NCBI RefSeq assembly: GCF_000515215.1
Contig: NZ_KI911557.1
Location: 2,723,741 to 2,787,740 of the forward strand
Direction: 5' to 3'
DNA: 64,000 nucleotides
From: Methylomonas sp. 11b
GTDB taxonomy: Bacteria > Pseudomonadota > Gammaproteobacteria > Methylococcales > Methylomonadaceae
Shown: piece after piece, positions 30,074 to 39,283 of the stretch
Layout: each line of letters starts with the position of its first letter
How positions within the stretch are numbered: position 1 is the first letter of the stretch
Position numbers and translations under genes: made by a program
Notes under the pieces: model-generated
Database searches by the model: none
Told to the model about the DNA's origin: nothing
What the model saw: the letters and a program-made list of their open reading frames with translations, nothing else

Positions 30074-31599
30074 CGACCTTGCGCCTGATTCTGGGCGATC
30101 AGCTAAACCCACTCCACAGCTGGTTTGCGCAAACCGATAGCAAGGTGGTGTACGCGCTGATGGAAATCCGCCAGGAAACCGATTACGTGCTGCACCACGC
30201 ACAAAAAATCATCGGTATTTTCGCGGCGATGCGCGATTTTGCTGAGAGTTTGAAGGCCCAAGGCCATCAGGTGCATTATTTAAAAATCGACGATAACGCG
30301 AACAGGCAGTCGCTGACTACCAATCTGGATGACTTGATCGGGCTTTACCAGGTGCGACATTTTGAGTACCAGCTACCCGACGAATGGCGACTAGATCAGC
30401 AATTGCAGACTTATTGTCAAACGCTGGCTATCCCTAGCCAAGCTTGCGACAGCGAACATTTTTACAGTCAACGGCACGAAGCGGCAGAGCTGTTCGGCGC
30501 CAAGTTGCATTGGCTGATGGAAATGTTTTACCGGCGCATGCGACTCAAACATGGCGTGTTACTGGAAGACCATCAACGCCCGATCGGTGGACAATGGAAT
30601 TTCGACCACGACAACCGTAAGACGTGGCCCGGCACGCCGGCGGTGCCTGTTGACACTCGGCCTCGTCATAACCATGCCAGGCTTTGGAGGGACATCGTTG
30701 CAGCTGGCGTGAACAGTTTTGGTGCCGCCGACGCCGATGATTTCCGCTGGCCGCTGAATCGCGCAGAAGCCTTGCCGCAACTGGATGCTTTCATCGCCAA
30801 CAGCCTGCCGCAGTTCGGCGACTTTCAGGACGCGATGAGCCGGCGGAACTGGCGGCTGTTTCATTCGCTGCTGTCGTTTGCGCTGAACACCAAAATGCTC
30901 AATCCGCGGGAAGTCGTGGAGCGGGCGGAAACGGCGTATCGCCAGGGTGCAGCGCCGCTGGCAGCCACCGAAGGCTTCATCCGCCAAATTCTGGGTTGGC
31001 GCGAGTATGTGCGCGGCGTGTATTGGGCAAAGATGCCGGAGTACGCCGAGCACAATTATTTCGGTCATGACCGACCTTTGCCCTCCTGGTTCTGGACCGG
31101 CGAAACCCGAATGAATTGTCTAGCAGCGGCCATCGGCCAATCCTTGCAGTACGCCTATGCCCACCACATCCAGCGCTTGATGGTGATCGGCAATTTCGCT
31201 CTGTTGGCAGGCTTGGCGCCCGAGGCGGTGCATCGCTGGTATCTGGGGGTGCATATCGACGCCTTCGAATGGGTGGAATTGCCTAACACGCTGGGCATGA
31301 GTCAGTTCGCCGACGGCGGTGTGTTGGCGACTAAACCTTATGTGTCCAGCGCCGCGTACATCGACCGGATGAGCGATTACTGCAAGGGCTGCCACTACGA
31401 CAAAAAAGCCCGTACCGGCGATCGCGCCTGCCCGTTCAATGCTCTGTATTGGCATTTCTTCATTCGTCATCGCGCTAAGCTAAACCACAATCCGCGCCTG
31501 GGTATGGTGTATCGAAATCTGGATCGGTTTGCAGTTGCTGAGCATGATGCGATAGCCCGGTGTGCGGAAACGGTTTTAGCGGATTTGGAGAGGCTTTGA
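30070..31599 (+). CDS. FeS-type cryptochrome/photolyase-related protein (CryB/PhrB group)
   Basis: 509 residues from the ATG at 30070, which fits the family start [17 protein letters not shown]; an upstream frame start at 29995 lies within the DUF2256 gene. The group binds FAD, a lumazine-type antenna and a 4Fe-4S cluster. Candidate cluster cysteines are one in [10 protein letters not shown] and three in YCKGCHYD...[12 protein letters not shown]. Members repair (6-4) photoproducts or act as light sensors. It ends the photolyase cluster; the first member of the family of small proteins starts at 28164. Confidence 0.92.
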   Translation: MTTLRLILGDQLNPLHSWFAQTDSKVVYALMEIRQETDYVLHHAQKIIGIFAAMRDFAESLKAQGHQVHYLKIDDNANRQSLTTNLDDLIGLYQVRHFEYQLPDEWRLDQQLQTYCQTLAIPSQACDSEHFYSQRHEAAELFGAKLHWLMEMFYRRMRLKHGVLLEDHQRPIGGQWNFDHDNRKTWPGTPAVPVDTRPRHNHARLWRDIVAAGVNSFGAADADDFRWPLNRAEALPQLDAFIANSLPQFGDFQDAMSRRNWRLFHSLLSFALNTKMLNPREVVERAETAYRQGAAPLAATEGFIRQILGWREYVRGVYWAKMPEYAEHNYFGHDRPLPSWFWTGETRMNCLAAAIGQSLQYAYAHHIQRLMVIGNFALLAGLAPEAVHRWYLGVHIDAFEWVELPNTLGMSQFADGGVLATKPYVSSAAYIDRMSDYCKGCHYDKKARTGDRACPFNALYWHFFIRHRAKLNHNPRLGMVYRNLDRFAVAEHDAIARCAETVLADLERL

Positions 31600-31739
31600 A
31601 AACATCGACAGAAAAATCTCCGTCTCCCTCCGGGAGAGGGCTGGGATGAGGGGAACAAAAACCATCAATGTTCGTCCGAATTCGCTGCGTTGATCAAACC
31701 TGCTGCATACTGCGTTAATAAACTTACCGAATACGATTT

Positions 31740-32321
31740 ATGAATTTAACAATTAAACAGGCCAATCCTCAGGGAAAGGGAGCTGTTGCTGTATTGGACA
31801 GTTTGCAGCAAGCCAAAAAGCAGCTGATCGCACCCGCCAAAAACATTCAGCAAATTACTAACGATTTATTTACCTCGTTGTTTGTTTTAAATAGCCAAAT
31901 TCGTTTTAAACCGACCACGGGACAAGCGTATTGGCTGTATTTTAAGGATGGCCAATACCGCCTATCGTTGATTGCGCCGGAACAATGGGCGCCAAGCCAA
32001 TCCGGCCGTTTCATAGGCACCTGCGAATTACAGTCGGATTTAACCTGGACCTTGGCGTTATCCAACGCTTGCGCCAACGATGACGCTTTTATCCAAGAGA
32101 TAGCAAATCGCAGTCTGCAACTTGAACAGAAAATGCAACAGGCCGAAAAAATCGACGACGTAATGCCGGTATATCTGGAAACCCTGCCGTATTACTCCCG
32201 AGTGCTTGCGGCGGCGCTGGCTTTTTCGCTGAAGCAATCCATGCAAAAATCGGGTATTTTGGGTTTGAGTTTTCGGCAAGCGGAGACGTTACTGATAAAC
32301 CGTAGCGATCAATCAGTGTAG
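31740..32321 (+). CDS. Conserved protein, DUF2452-like
   Basis: 193 residues, apparently cytoplasmic. The segment FKPTTGQAYWLYFKDGQY plus LSLIAPEQW and a following L-x-A/S-D-x-T-W motif resembles the DUF2452 family, whose function is unknown. The rest is helical and Gln-rich. No ribosome binding site is obvious near the ATG. It lies 140 bp after the photolyase cluster, after a GC-rich hairpin sequence (CTCCCTCCGGGAG, about 31621-31634). Confidence 0.6.
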   Translation: MNLTIKQANPQGKGAVAVLDSLQQAKKQLIAPAKNIQQITNDLFTSLFVLNSQIRFKPTTGQAYWLYFKDGQYRLSLIAPEQWAPSQSGRFIGTCELQSDLTWTLALSNACANDDAFIQEIANRSLQLEQKMQQAEKIDDVMPVYLETLPYYSRVLAAALAFSLKQSMQKSGILGLSFRQAETLLINRSDQSV

Positions 32322-32463
32322 CGAGCAGTTCTACCAAAATACTCTGCGTGAACAGAATGAAAGCCTACGTGCTAGCGTCGGCGGCGGGCTTCGGCCAACA
32401 CTTGCATATGCCCAACCCTTCCCAATCAGGGCGAAAATATAGATCGCCACTGTCGCCAATAAT

Positions 32464-33264
32464 TCAGGACGGACTCCTCCGCTCGTTGTCGGTAATCATA
32501 GTCGGCGCGCAGAATCGCGGCCGCGTGACGTCGCGCATCAGCAGCATATCCCGGAGTCGGTTCGAAGCGCCGGGGTAAAAACCGGTCTGCTCGGCAAAAT
32601 CCGCCGGATTGCGAAACGTGCCGAACAGGATGTCGAATAACGGCAGGTCGGAATAATTGCCGGCGTGCAGCCCATGCTGATGGTGCACGGAATGGCTTTC
32701 CGGCCGTTGCAACAGGTAGCCCAACCAGCACGGCGTTTTGACGTTGGTGTGCTGAAACACGCTGCAAAACGTCGTCGCATATAGCACCCAGGTTGCGGCT
32801 TGCGGCGTAATGCCGATCAGCAAGGTCAACGTCAAACTGGACAACACCGTCCAGCCCAGCATGTCGAGCGGACTGAACCAGAACGCGCCGTAACTGTCCA
32901 GCCGCTCGGCGCTGTGATGCCATTGATGAAAACTACGCCACAAGCCGTTCGACGCATGCATGCCCCGATGCCACAGGTAAACGCCAAACTCGTACAGCAA
33001 TAGTCCGGCCAACGCACCGTAAACATCGCCGAGGCCGGTCAGATCGAACCTCTGATGCGGCAACAGGTATTCATTCCACAGCAGCGGCAGATAAGACGAT
33101 AATAACCAGTAGCAGACGAACGCGGCGATACCGCGCCAGCGCCAACCTGGCACGGTCGGTAACGGCCGCGCCGGCAGCAAGGCTTCCCAGGCCATCAACA
33201 GCGCGTACAGCGCAAACAGGGTTAGCGAAATCGGGTCCAGCAATAATTCGATAGGGGTAGGCAT
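32464..33264 (-). CDS. Sterol desaturase/fatty acid hydroxylase family membrane enzyme
   Basis: 266 residues from the ATG at 33264; the frame is open further upstream but that part overlaps the divergent gene. It is a multi-pass di-iron membrane hydroxylase: the His boxes are HRGMH, HQWHH and HSVHH, with another HxxxN-type near VFQHTN. Substrates in the family include sterols, hopanoid-like lipids, carotenoids and fatty acids; which applies is not clear. Its start shares a CATG with the regulator gene on the other strand, and it is probably controlled by or ancestral partner of that regulator. Confidence 0.87.
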   Translation of the reverse strand: MPTPIELLLDPISLTLFALYALLMAWEALLPARPLPTVPGWRWRGIAAFVCYWLLSSYLPLLWNEYLLPHQRFDLTGLGDVYGALAGLLLYEFGVYLWHRGMHASNGLWRSFHQWHHSAERLDSYGAFWFSPLDMLGWTVLSSLTLTLLIGITPQAATWVLYATTFCSVFQHTNVKTPCWLGYLLQRPESHSVHHQHGLHAGNYSDLPLFDILFGTFRNPADFAEQTGFYPGASNRLRDMLLMRDVTRPRFCAPTMITDNERRSPS

Positions 33265-34390
33265 GGCGACACACTCGATTGATTCCAATACAGGCGATAC
33301 CTTAGCCCAAGCCGATGCACCGGGCCATCGCCAAATCGGCGCGAAAACCGACGAATCGGCCATTGCGCCCATACCGGTGGCAATTCTGGTTTTTCCGGCC
33401 GCCAGTGCATCGGTGATTTTCGGTTTGTACGATTTATTACTGTCGGTAGGTCGGGACTGGCCGTTAATCGTCAGCGGTCAAGCCGGCCCGCAAGCCATCC
33501 GGCCGCTGCTGGTGGCTGCCGACTCAGGCCCGCTAACTGTCTGCAATGGCATTCCAGTGTCGATCGATCACGCGCTGGCCGATTGCCCGCCGGTGGCAGT
33601 GGTGTGCGTGCCGGAAGTCAATATTCCGCCCAGCGAGCCGATGGCCGGCTTGTTCGACCGGGAAATTGCCTGGCTGACACAGCGCTATCAAGCCGGCGCT
33701 ACCTTAGCCGCTTCCTGCTCCGGGGCAATGCTGCTGGCGGAAGCCGGTTTGCTGGACGGCCACGATGCCACCACCCACTGGGCCTATTGCGCGACATTGC
33801 GGCAACGCTTTCCCAAGGTCAACGTGCACGGCCAGCGTTCGCTGGTGTGTTCCGGCGACGGTCAGCGCCTGATCATGGCCGGCGGCGGTACTTCCTGGTT
33901 GGATCTGACCTTGTTTCTGATAGCCCGGCTGGTGTCGGTGGAAGCAGCGATGCAGGTCGCCAGACTGAATCTGATCGACTGGCACCAAATCGGCCAACAG
34001 CCTTATGCCCGGTTGGCGCAGACTCGCTAGGTCGAGGATGCGCTTATCGCGCGTTGTCAGGTTTGGATTGCAGAACACTACCGTAGCCCTGCGCCGGTTA
34101 CGGCGATGGCCCGGCTCAGCGGCCTCGGCGAGCGCAGCCTGAATCGTCGCTTCAAAGCCGCGACCGGCTTGTCGCCGTTGGAATATGTACATACGCTACG
34201 TCTGGAAGAAGCCAAGCAGATGCTGGAAGCCGGCGACCAGCCGGTCGAAACCATCGCCCGCGATGTCGGCTACGAAGATGCCGGTTTCTTCAACAGGCTG
34301 TTTCAACGCCAGGTCAAACTGACGCCGGCCCAGTACCGCAAGCGCTTTCGCGGTTTGCGGCTGTCGTTGGACGGGCCGGCTCGAGGGTAA
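33263..34390 (+). pseudogene. GlxA-type AraC-family regulator interrupted by in-frame TAG
   Basis: A single frame runs from the ATG at 33263 to TGA-less end TAA at 34388-34390, broken only by TAG at 34028-34030 (codon 256). Before it lies the DJ-1/PfpI-like sensory domain (VFPAASASVIFGLYDLL, ASCSGAMLLAEAGLLDG). After it, still in frame, come the linker VEDALIARCQVWIAEHY and the two-helix AraC DNA-binding domain (LSGLGERSLNRRFKAATG, IARDVGYEDAGFFNRLF). Related proteins have no stop here; CAG to TAG is the simplest change. An ATG at 34106 could still make the HTH part alone. The intact paralogue is at 34413-35429. Confidence 0.85.
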
Positions 34391-34412
34391 ATCCAAGCCG
34401 GCCCGGCACTAA

Positions 34413-35429
34413 TTATTCGGCGTCCTGTACGAAACGGGGCAAACTGAATTTTTTGCGGTAATCCCGGGGCGCCACACCGGCGATGCGTTTGAACAAACGG
34501 CGGAACGAAGCCGAGTCTTCGTAGCCGACCAGCCAGCTAATCTGTTCGACCGTGGCGTCGGTTCTTTCCAGGCGGCATTTGGCATCTTCAATGCGCAGCT
34601 GCTGCACGTATTCGATCGGCGAATAACCGGTGGCCTGGCTGAAACGGCGTTTGAAACTGCGTTCCGGAATCCCGGCCCGCTTTACCAGTGCCGCGACCGG
34701 CGCGGCGACCGCAAAATACCGCGCCAGCCAACTTTGCGCGTCTTTCACCACGGCGTCTTGATGGTCGGCGGGTTGTTCGAACACCAAGTACGGCGTTTGA
34801 CCGTCGCGATGCCATTCCAGTGCGAAAAACTTACAGAAAGCTTGCGCGGTGGCGGGGCCGGCGAAGCGCGCGACCAGGTAAAGCACCAGATCGTGCCAGG
34901 ACGCGGAGGCGCCGGACATGACGAACTGCTCGCGGTCTCCGGCAATCACCAACATTTTCTCCAGGCGTAGCGACACTTGCGGGAAGTTTTGCCGAAAGGT
35001 CGGTGCAAAAGCCCAATGCACCGTCGCCGGCTTGCCGTCCAGCAAGCCGGTTTCCGCCATCAATAACACGCCCGAGCAGGCCGAACACAAGATCGCACCC
35101 CGCGCATGCATCGCCCGCAGCCATGCCACGGCTTCGGGATAACGCCCGCTGTTCCAGATGGCTTCCGGGACCGCAACCGACGGAATTATCACCACGTCGC
35201 TGGCGCGAAGCTCCTCGAACGTGCGGTGCGGCTGAAGCGTCAAGCCACTGGCGGTGCGAAAGGCCTCGCGGGAAGGGCCGACGATATCGACTTGAAACGG
35301 CGAGGTTTCGGGAACTACATCGTCATAGCCGCTCAACATCGAAAAGGCGTTCAAGACATCATAAATCCCGCTGAGTGTCGAAAACATAGCATCGGGGATC
35401 GCAACGATACTGACGTGAATCTTGGCCAT
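34413..35429 (-). CDS. GlxA-family AraC-type transcriptional regulator
   Basis: 338 residues from the ATG at 35429 (GAGG upstream); the longer frame to 35699 overlaps the divergent methyltransferase gene. An N-terminal DJ-1/PfpI-like domain (about 1-190, with CSACSGVLLMAETGLLDG) precedes an AraC HTH domain (about 235-330, SFKRRFSQATGYSPIEYVQQ and VGYEDSASFRRLF). It is convergent with its broken paralogue, 22 bp apart. It is divergent from the methyltransferase gene 130 bp away, which is its most likely target. Confidence 0.9.
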   Translation of the reverse strand: MAKIHVSIVAIPDAMFSTLSGIYDVLNAFSMLSGYDDVVPETSPFQVDIVGPSREAFRTASGLTLQPHRTFEELRASDVVIIPSVAVPEAIWNSGRYPEAVAWLRAMHARGAILCSACSGVLLMAETGLLDGKPATVHWAFAPTFRQNFPQVSLRLEKMLVIAGDREQFVMSGASASWHDLVLYLVARFAGPATAQAFCKFFALEWHRDGQTPYLVFEQPADHQDAVVKDAQSWLARYFAVAAPVAALVKRAGIPERSFKRRFSQATGYSPIEYVQQLRIEDAKCRLERTDATVEQISWLVGYEDSASFRRLFKRIAGVAPRDYRKKFSLPRFVQDAE

Positions 35430-35559
35430 GGTTAAAACCTCGTGCCGGGAGCATACCCTGGCATAAATGAACCGAACTTGGTCATTTTGACACTCGCCCG
35501 GTGAAGTTAGAAGCCGCAAACTATGGTCACCACTTTTTACCCGATTAATAGGAGGACAG

Positions 35560-36633
35560 ATGGCCGCTTCTGCGCAGCAACCCGATCCGGAACAATTACA
35601 ACACTTTCTTGACCGCGCGGTCGGCGATCTGGCCGCCTCGTACGGCGGCGTGATGGTCAGCCTCGGCCACCGGCTGGGGCTGTACCAGGCCATGGCCAAC
35701 GCGGGACCGTTGAGTCCGCAACAACTTGCCCGAAACGCCGGTTGTGCCGAGCGCTACGTCCGCGAATGGCTCAACAGCCAAGCCGCCGCCGGCTATGTCC
35801 TGTATCATCCGGCCAGCCAAAGCTACGAACTGACGCCGGAACAAGCCTTGGTTTTGGCGGATGAGGACAGCCCGTTTTTCATGGCGCCGGCCTGGAACGT
35901 CGCCGCGTCGATGTGGTTGGATGAGGAGAAAACCCTGCATGCATTTAAGACCGGCAGCGGCGTCGGCTGGGGCGACCACCACGACAGGCTGTATTGCGGC
36001 GTTTCGGCGTTTTACCGCAATTATTACCAGGCGCACTTGGTATCGCAGTGGCTGCCTGCCTTGGCCGGTATCGAAGAACGCCTGCACACCGGCGCCAATG
36101 TGGCCGACATTGGCTGCGGCCACGGCCATTCCACCTTGCAAATGGCTACTGCATTTCCGAAATCCCGATTTTACGGTTTCGATAGCCATGCCGGTTCGAT
36201 CCAAGCTGCGCAACGGCATGCCGCGCGCCAGGGACGGGCTGAACAGGTGCGTTTCGAAGTCGCGCATGCTCAGGCATACCCGCAGACCGGCTTCGATCTG
36301 ATCTGCTTTTTCGATTGCTTGCACGACATGGGCGATCCGCTGGGCGCGGCCAAATATGCCGCCGAAGCCCTAGCTCCGGGCGGCACGGTGATGCTGGTGG
36401 AACCTTACGCCAACGACCGTGTCGAGGACAACCTGAATACCGTCGGCCGCCTGTTTTACGCCGCCTCCACGACGATTTGCTGCGCCCACTCGTTGTCAGA
36501 AGACGTAGGTCTGGCTCTGGGCGCACAAGCCGGCGAAGCGCGCTGGGCCGGCATCTTCCGCGAGGCCGGTTTCAACAGTCTGCGCAGGGCAGCGGAAACG
36601 CCGTTCAACCTGATTTTGGAGGCCAAAGTGTAG
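35560..36633 (+). CDS. SAM-dependent methyltransferase with N-terminal winged helix
   Basis: 357 residues. An N-terminal winged-helix dimerisation domain (about 20-105, GLYQAMANAGPLSPQQLA and ERYVREWL) precedes a Rossmann methyltransferase with motif I ADIGCGHGHSTLQMA near residue 185. This is the layout of O-methyltransferase-like small-molecule enzymes. Its substrate is unknown. AGGAGG at 35550-35555 is an excellent ribosome binding site. It diverges from the GlxA-type regulator, which probably controls it. Confidence 0.86.
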   Translation: MAASAQQPDPEQLQHFLDRAVGDLAASYGGVMVSLGHRLGLYQAMANAGPLSPQQLARNAGCAERYVREWLNSQAAAGYVLYHPASQSYELTPEQALVLADEDSPFFMAPAWNVAASMWLDEEKTLHAFKTGSGVGWGDHHDRLYCGVSAFYRNYYQAHLVSQWLPALAGIEERLHTGANVADIGCGHGHSTLQMATAFPKSRFYGFDSHAGSIQAAQRHAARQGRAEQVRFEVAHAQAYPQTGFDLICFFDCLHDMGDPLGAAKYAAEALAPGGTVMLVEPYANDRVEDNLNTVGRLFYAASTTICCAHSLSEDVGLALGAQAGEARWAGIFREAGFNSLRRAAETPFNLILEAKV

Positions 36634-36684
36634 CAAGTTGCCCGATGAGATGAGTCAGTCCTATCGACAGCGAACCGATCATGG

Positions 36685-37482
36685 TCAACCTCGCCCAGCC
36701 ACGCAACGGCGTAATCGGTCGCGTGCCGCCAGTCCGTGTTGCCATTCGAGATGAATTACGGATTTACCTTCAATGGCAATATCGAAGGATTGCCGGTCCG
36801 TCATATTATCCAATAGCGCTTGTATGGTCGGCACCGCCAGCGCAATAGCGCCGACCTTGCCGTTTGGCGAGGAATAGTTAAAGGCGGTTACCGTTTGCGG
36901 CTGGCCGTCCGCTTGATCCAGCGTCACTTTGATGGTGCCGACCGCTTGGGGGCTGGGAATATCCGGTCCCCAAAAAGTCATCAGCGCGCCTTTGTAGTCG
37001 CCATCCGGGCCCGACAGTACCAGCGCGCCCTTCAGGTTGGTATACAGCGCGCTGCAACCTTCGCCAGGACGCGGCGGCTGACCGTTTTGCTGATATTGCC
37101 ACATGCCATTGCCCATGGCTTTAAGTTCCGGATCTTTGTTGAGTGCGGTATGTAAGCGGTCATAGCCCAGGGACATTGTTTCCAGCACCGAACTCATCGC
37201 CCCGATACGCGTTTGCAGCGGATCGGGGCGCGGTGCCGGTGCTTCGGCATCTTCGGCGGATTCGTAGACGTTGTTAATGTTCTCTTCGCAGACCGGCATC
37301 GCGGCGACGCCATGCGAACCGCCCGTGATGCCCAGCTGCACTTCGCCAGGCCCCGGCCCGTTGGGACAGATATAAGACGCCTGTGCGCCAGTTGCCAACC
37401 CGGCCATCAGCACCCAAACCAAAGGCCAACCGGTAATTATCTTTCGGGCAGCCAACTTGCGAACCAGATTTATTAGGGTCAT
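36685..37482 (-). CDS. Exported protein of unknown function
   Basis: 265 residues from the ATG at 37482 (GGAG 7 bases upstream). The frame is open to 37860, but the upstream part reads through a dispersed repeat and the MerR-type gene, so it is not coding. The N-terminus has a basic stretch and a hydrophobic helix ending GAQASY, a signal peptide. The mature part has Cys residues near YICPNGPGPG, AMPVCEEN and GEGCSALY. No family is recognised. It is convergent with the methyltransferase gene. Confidence 0.6.
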   Translation of the reverse strand: MTLINLVRKLAARKIITGWPLVWVLMAGLATGAQASYICPNGPGPGEVQLGITGGSHGVAAMPVCEENINNVYESAEDAEAPAPRPDPLQTRIGAMSSVLETMSLGYDRLHTALNKDPELKAMGNGMWQYQQNGQPPRPGEGCSALYTNLKGALVLSGPDGDYKGALMTFWGPDIPSPQAVGTIKVTLDQADGQPQTVTAFNYSSPNGKVGAIALAVPTIQALLDNMTDRQSFDIAIEGKSVIHLEWQHGLAARDRLRRCVAGRG

Positions 37483-37504
37483 GCATACTCCGTAAATTAA
37501 GAGA

Positions 37505-37574
37505 AATATCGTCTCTCCCGCGCCGGCGGGAGTCCAGTTACCACGGTGGATTTCCGCTTTCGCGGAAATGACGG
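37505..37574 (-). repeat. Dispersed repeat family B, copy 1
   Basis: Holds GCGGGAGTCCAGTTACCACG and GTGGATTTCCGCTTTCGCGGAAATGACGG in order, matching 63866-63950 with a few changes. Two small hairpins are visible: CTCCCG/CGGGAG and TTTCCGC/GCGGAAA. The type is a common proteobacterial intergenic palindromic unit. It lies between the MerR-type and unknown exported-protein genes. Confidence 0.75.
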
Positions 37575-37597
37575 CTACAGAGAGTTTCAAGGCCGGA

Positions 37598-38653
37598 TTA
37601 ATAGGCCTCACCGCTCCCCGGCAATCGGGCTTGACCCAGTTCGGCCATCGCCTGAAACACGTAAGCCAGCAGCGGCTGGTCGATAAACGTACCGAAGAAC
37701 AGATAAGGCTCTGCCTGATTGGCGGCTCGAATTTTGGCATGAGTTTCCGGGTTATCGCCGGCGTAGGCGCGGAACAAATCCAGCCAGGTCCGCGCCAGTT
37801 GCTGCATGCGTGGATCGTTCGGCGGCGTGCCATCTTCCAGATGTTGGCGTATGGAGGCAATCAGCGGCGGCCAGTCGTCGGCGTGCTTGCCGTAGTTCTC
37901 ACGCATGAAGTCAAATTCATCCGGTGCGAGGTATTTTTCGTAGATCGTCAATTTGGTCTCGATGAACGCGCGCTGGATGTAAGTGACGAGTTCCGGCGTC
38001 ACGCCGGTTTTAGCTTGTACCGACGGTTCGCCATACATCATCGCATTGAGTTTGACCAGCAACCGAGGGTCGCCTTGGGTGTCGCGCACCAGCATGCCTA
38101 TCCATTGCCTTGCCAACGCTTGGGCCTCGGCACTCTCCGGCACGAGCCCAGCCCGCATAGCTTCGTGCACCGCTTGAACCAGTGCCGCCCATTCGCCGGC
38201 GGTGGAGTTCTCGTCTATATCAAGCAGCGGCAAGCGCTTTAAGTCGTTGGCGGAAAAATATTTATCGTACATGGTCATCATCTCCAGTGTGGTTAGCCAA
38301 TCGGCAAGCTCCGGTTCTTCTCCGCGCGTCAATTGCAGTTGCAGACCGGACAAGCGGTCGCGCAAGGCTTTGCTTTGCGCGATCTGCTGGTCCAAGGCTT
38401 CAATCTGCCGTTCGACGATAGTCGCGAGATTCAGTCCGGAGTTTGCCAAAATGTCTCCGATAGCGGCCAGCGACAAACCAAACCGCCGTAAGGCTTGAAT
38501 TTGATGCAATCTGGAAATGTCGGCCCGGTTATACAACCGGTAGCCGCTATCGGAACGCGCGGAAGGCTTAAGCAAACCGATGCTGTCGTAGTGATGCAGG
38601 GTACGGACCGTCAGTCCGCAACGTTTGGCGAGATCGCCCACTTTAAGCAACAT
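37598..38653 (-). CDS. MerR-family regulator with TipAS-type ligand domains
   Basis: 351 residues. The N-terminal MerR HTH (1-70) has VGDLAKRCGLTVRTLHHYDSIG. A coiled coil leads into two TipAS-like helical domains (about 130-235 and 245-345; recognised from the EKYLAPDEFDFMREN and MYDKYFSANDL pattern), which bind small hydrophobic or thiopeptide-like ligands in relatives. It therefore likely senses a toxic small molecule. AAGGAG stands 7 bases before the ATG, and a 19-bp-spacer promoter lies at 38683-38713. No transporter gene is adjacent. Confidence 0.9.
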   Translation of the reverse strand: MLLKVGDLAKRCGLTVRTLHHYDSIGLLKPSARSDSGYRLYNRADISRLHQIQALRRFGLSLAAIGDILANSGLNLATIVERQIEALDQQIAQSKALRDRLSGLQLQLTRGEEPELADWLTTLEMMTMYDKYFSANDLKRLPLLDIDENSTAGEWAALVQAVHEAMRAGLVPESAEAQALARQWIGMLVRDTQGDPRLLVKLNAMMYGEPSVQAKTGVTPELVTYIQRAFIETKLTIYEKYLAPDEFDFMRENYGKHADDWPPLIASIRQHLEDGTPPNDPRMQQLARTWLDLFRAYAGDNPETHAKIRAANQAEPYLFFGTFIDQPLLAYVFQAMAELGQARLPGSGEAY

Positions 38654-38682
38654 GGATTAGCTCCTTCCTTATGCGTGCCGCT

Positions 38683-38713
38683 AGCATAGAGCGTGACGTT
38701 GCGTCAGGGTCAA
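38683..38713 (-). promoter_or_regulatory. MerR-type promoter with 19-bp spacer and dyad
   Basis: On the minus strand: -35 TTGACC (38708-38713), a 19-base spacer holding the dyad TGACGCAACGTCA, and -10 TATGCT (38683-38688). Over-long 19-bp spacers with a centred dyad are the hallmark of promoters remodelled by MerR regulators. It is 30 bp upstream of the MerR gene, so the gene is probably autoregulated. Confidence 0.75.
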
Positions 38714-38787
38714 GGGCCATGGTTAAGATAAATCGATTGCCGATTGGCGTTGGGTTAGCCAGGTTTTGATGGCCCGGGCCCTGAGCC

Positions 38788-39192
38788 TCAAGCCATCACA
38801 TCCAGTTTCGGCGGCAAGGCCATGCCGTCGATACGTTTAACGTTGTTCAACACTTTTTCCAGAAAAGTGGTGTCTTCGTGACGGCTTTTCTGGAAGTCGA
38901 TCATCCCCTCGATCTGGCCCAAATAATCTACCTTCAGGTCGCCGGCATCCGGTGCGGCGAATGGGTTGCTGGTGGAGATTGGAATATAAGGCACTACGTC
39001 CAGCAAACCGTCCACGCCGGATTTGATCAACGCGTTGATTTCATTGAGCGAGACCTGGCGCATATTAACGGTCCGCGACGCTTGGCTTTGCTCGGCTACC
39101 TCGACAACTTTACCGATGGACTGAGGCGGCAAAGTTTTTCCGCTGACTGCTTGGTTAGCGGCAAGGTTGGTTCCTATAGTCGAAATATTCAT
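38788..39192 (-). CDS. Conserved small protein, unknown
   Basis: 134 residues, no signal peptide or membrane helix. The sequence has a Gln/Ser-rich N-terminus and an acidic, helical C-terminus (FQKSRHEDTTFLEKVLNNV). No family is recognised. AGGAG lies 9 bases before the ATG, which supports it as a real gene. Alone between the MerR-type promoter and the hybrid kinase. Confidence 0.6.
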   Translation of the reverse strand: MNISTIGTNLAANQAVSGKTLPPQSIGKVVEVAEQSQASRTVNMRQVSLNEINALIKSGVDGLLDVVPYIPISTSNPFAAPDAGDLKVDYLGQIEGMIDFQKSRHEDTTFLEKVLNNVKRIDGMALPPKLDVMA

Positions 39193-39283
39193 CGCAAACT
39201 CCTGATTTAAGGGTGAGTATCCATCGCACCCAGCAAAATAGGCGCCATTTGTTGCGGCTTGGGATAATCGAAGCGGCGTCTTT

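Noticed and set aside
37483..37860. Upstream extension of the exported protein ending at 36685
   Set aside because: The added residues come from repeat family B and from the antisense of the MerR-type gene; the signal peptide starts at 37482.
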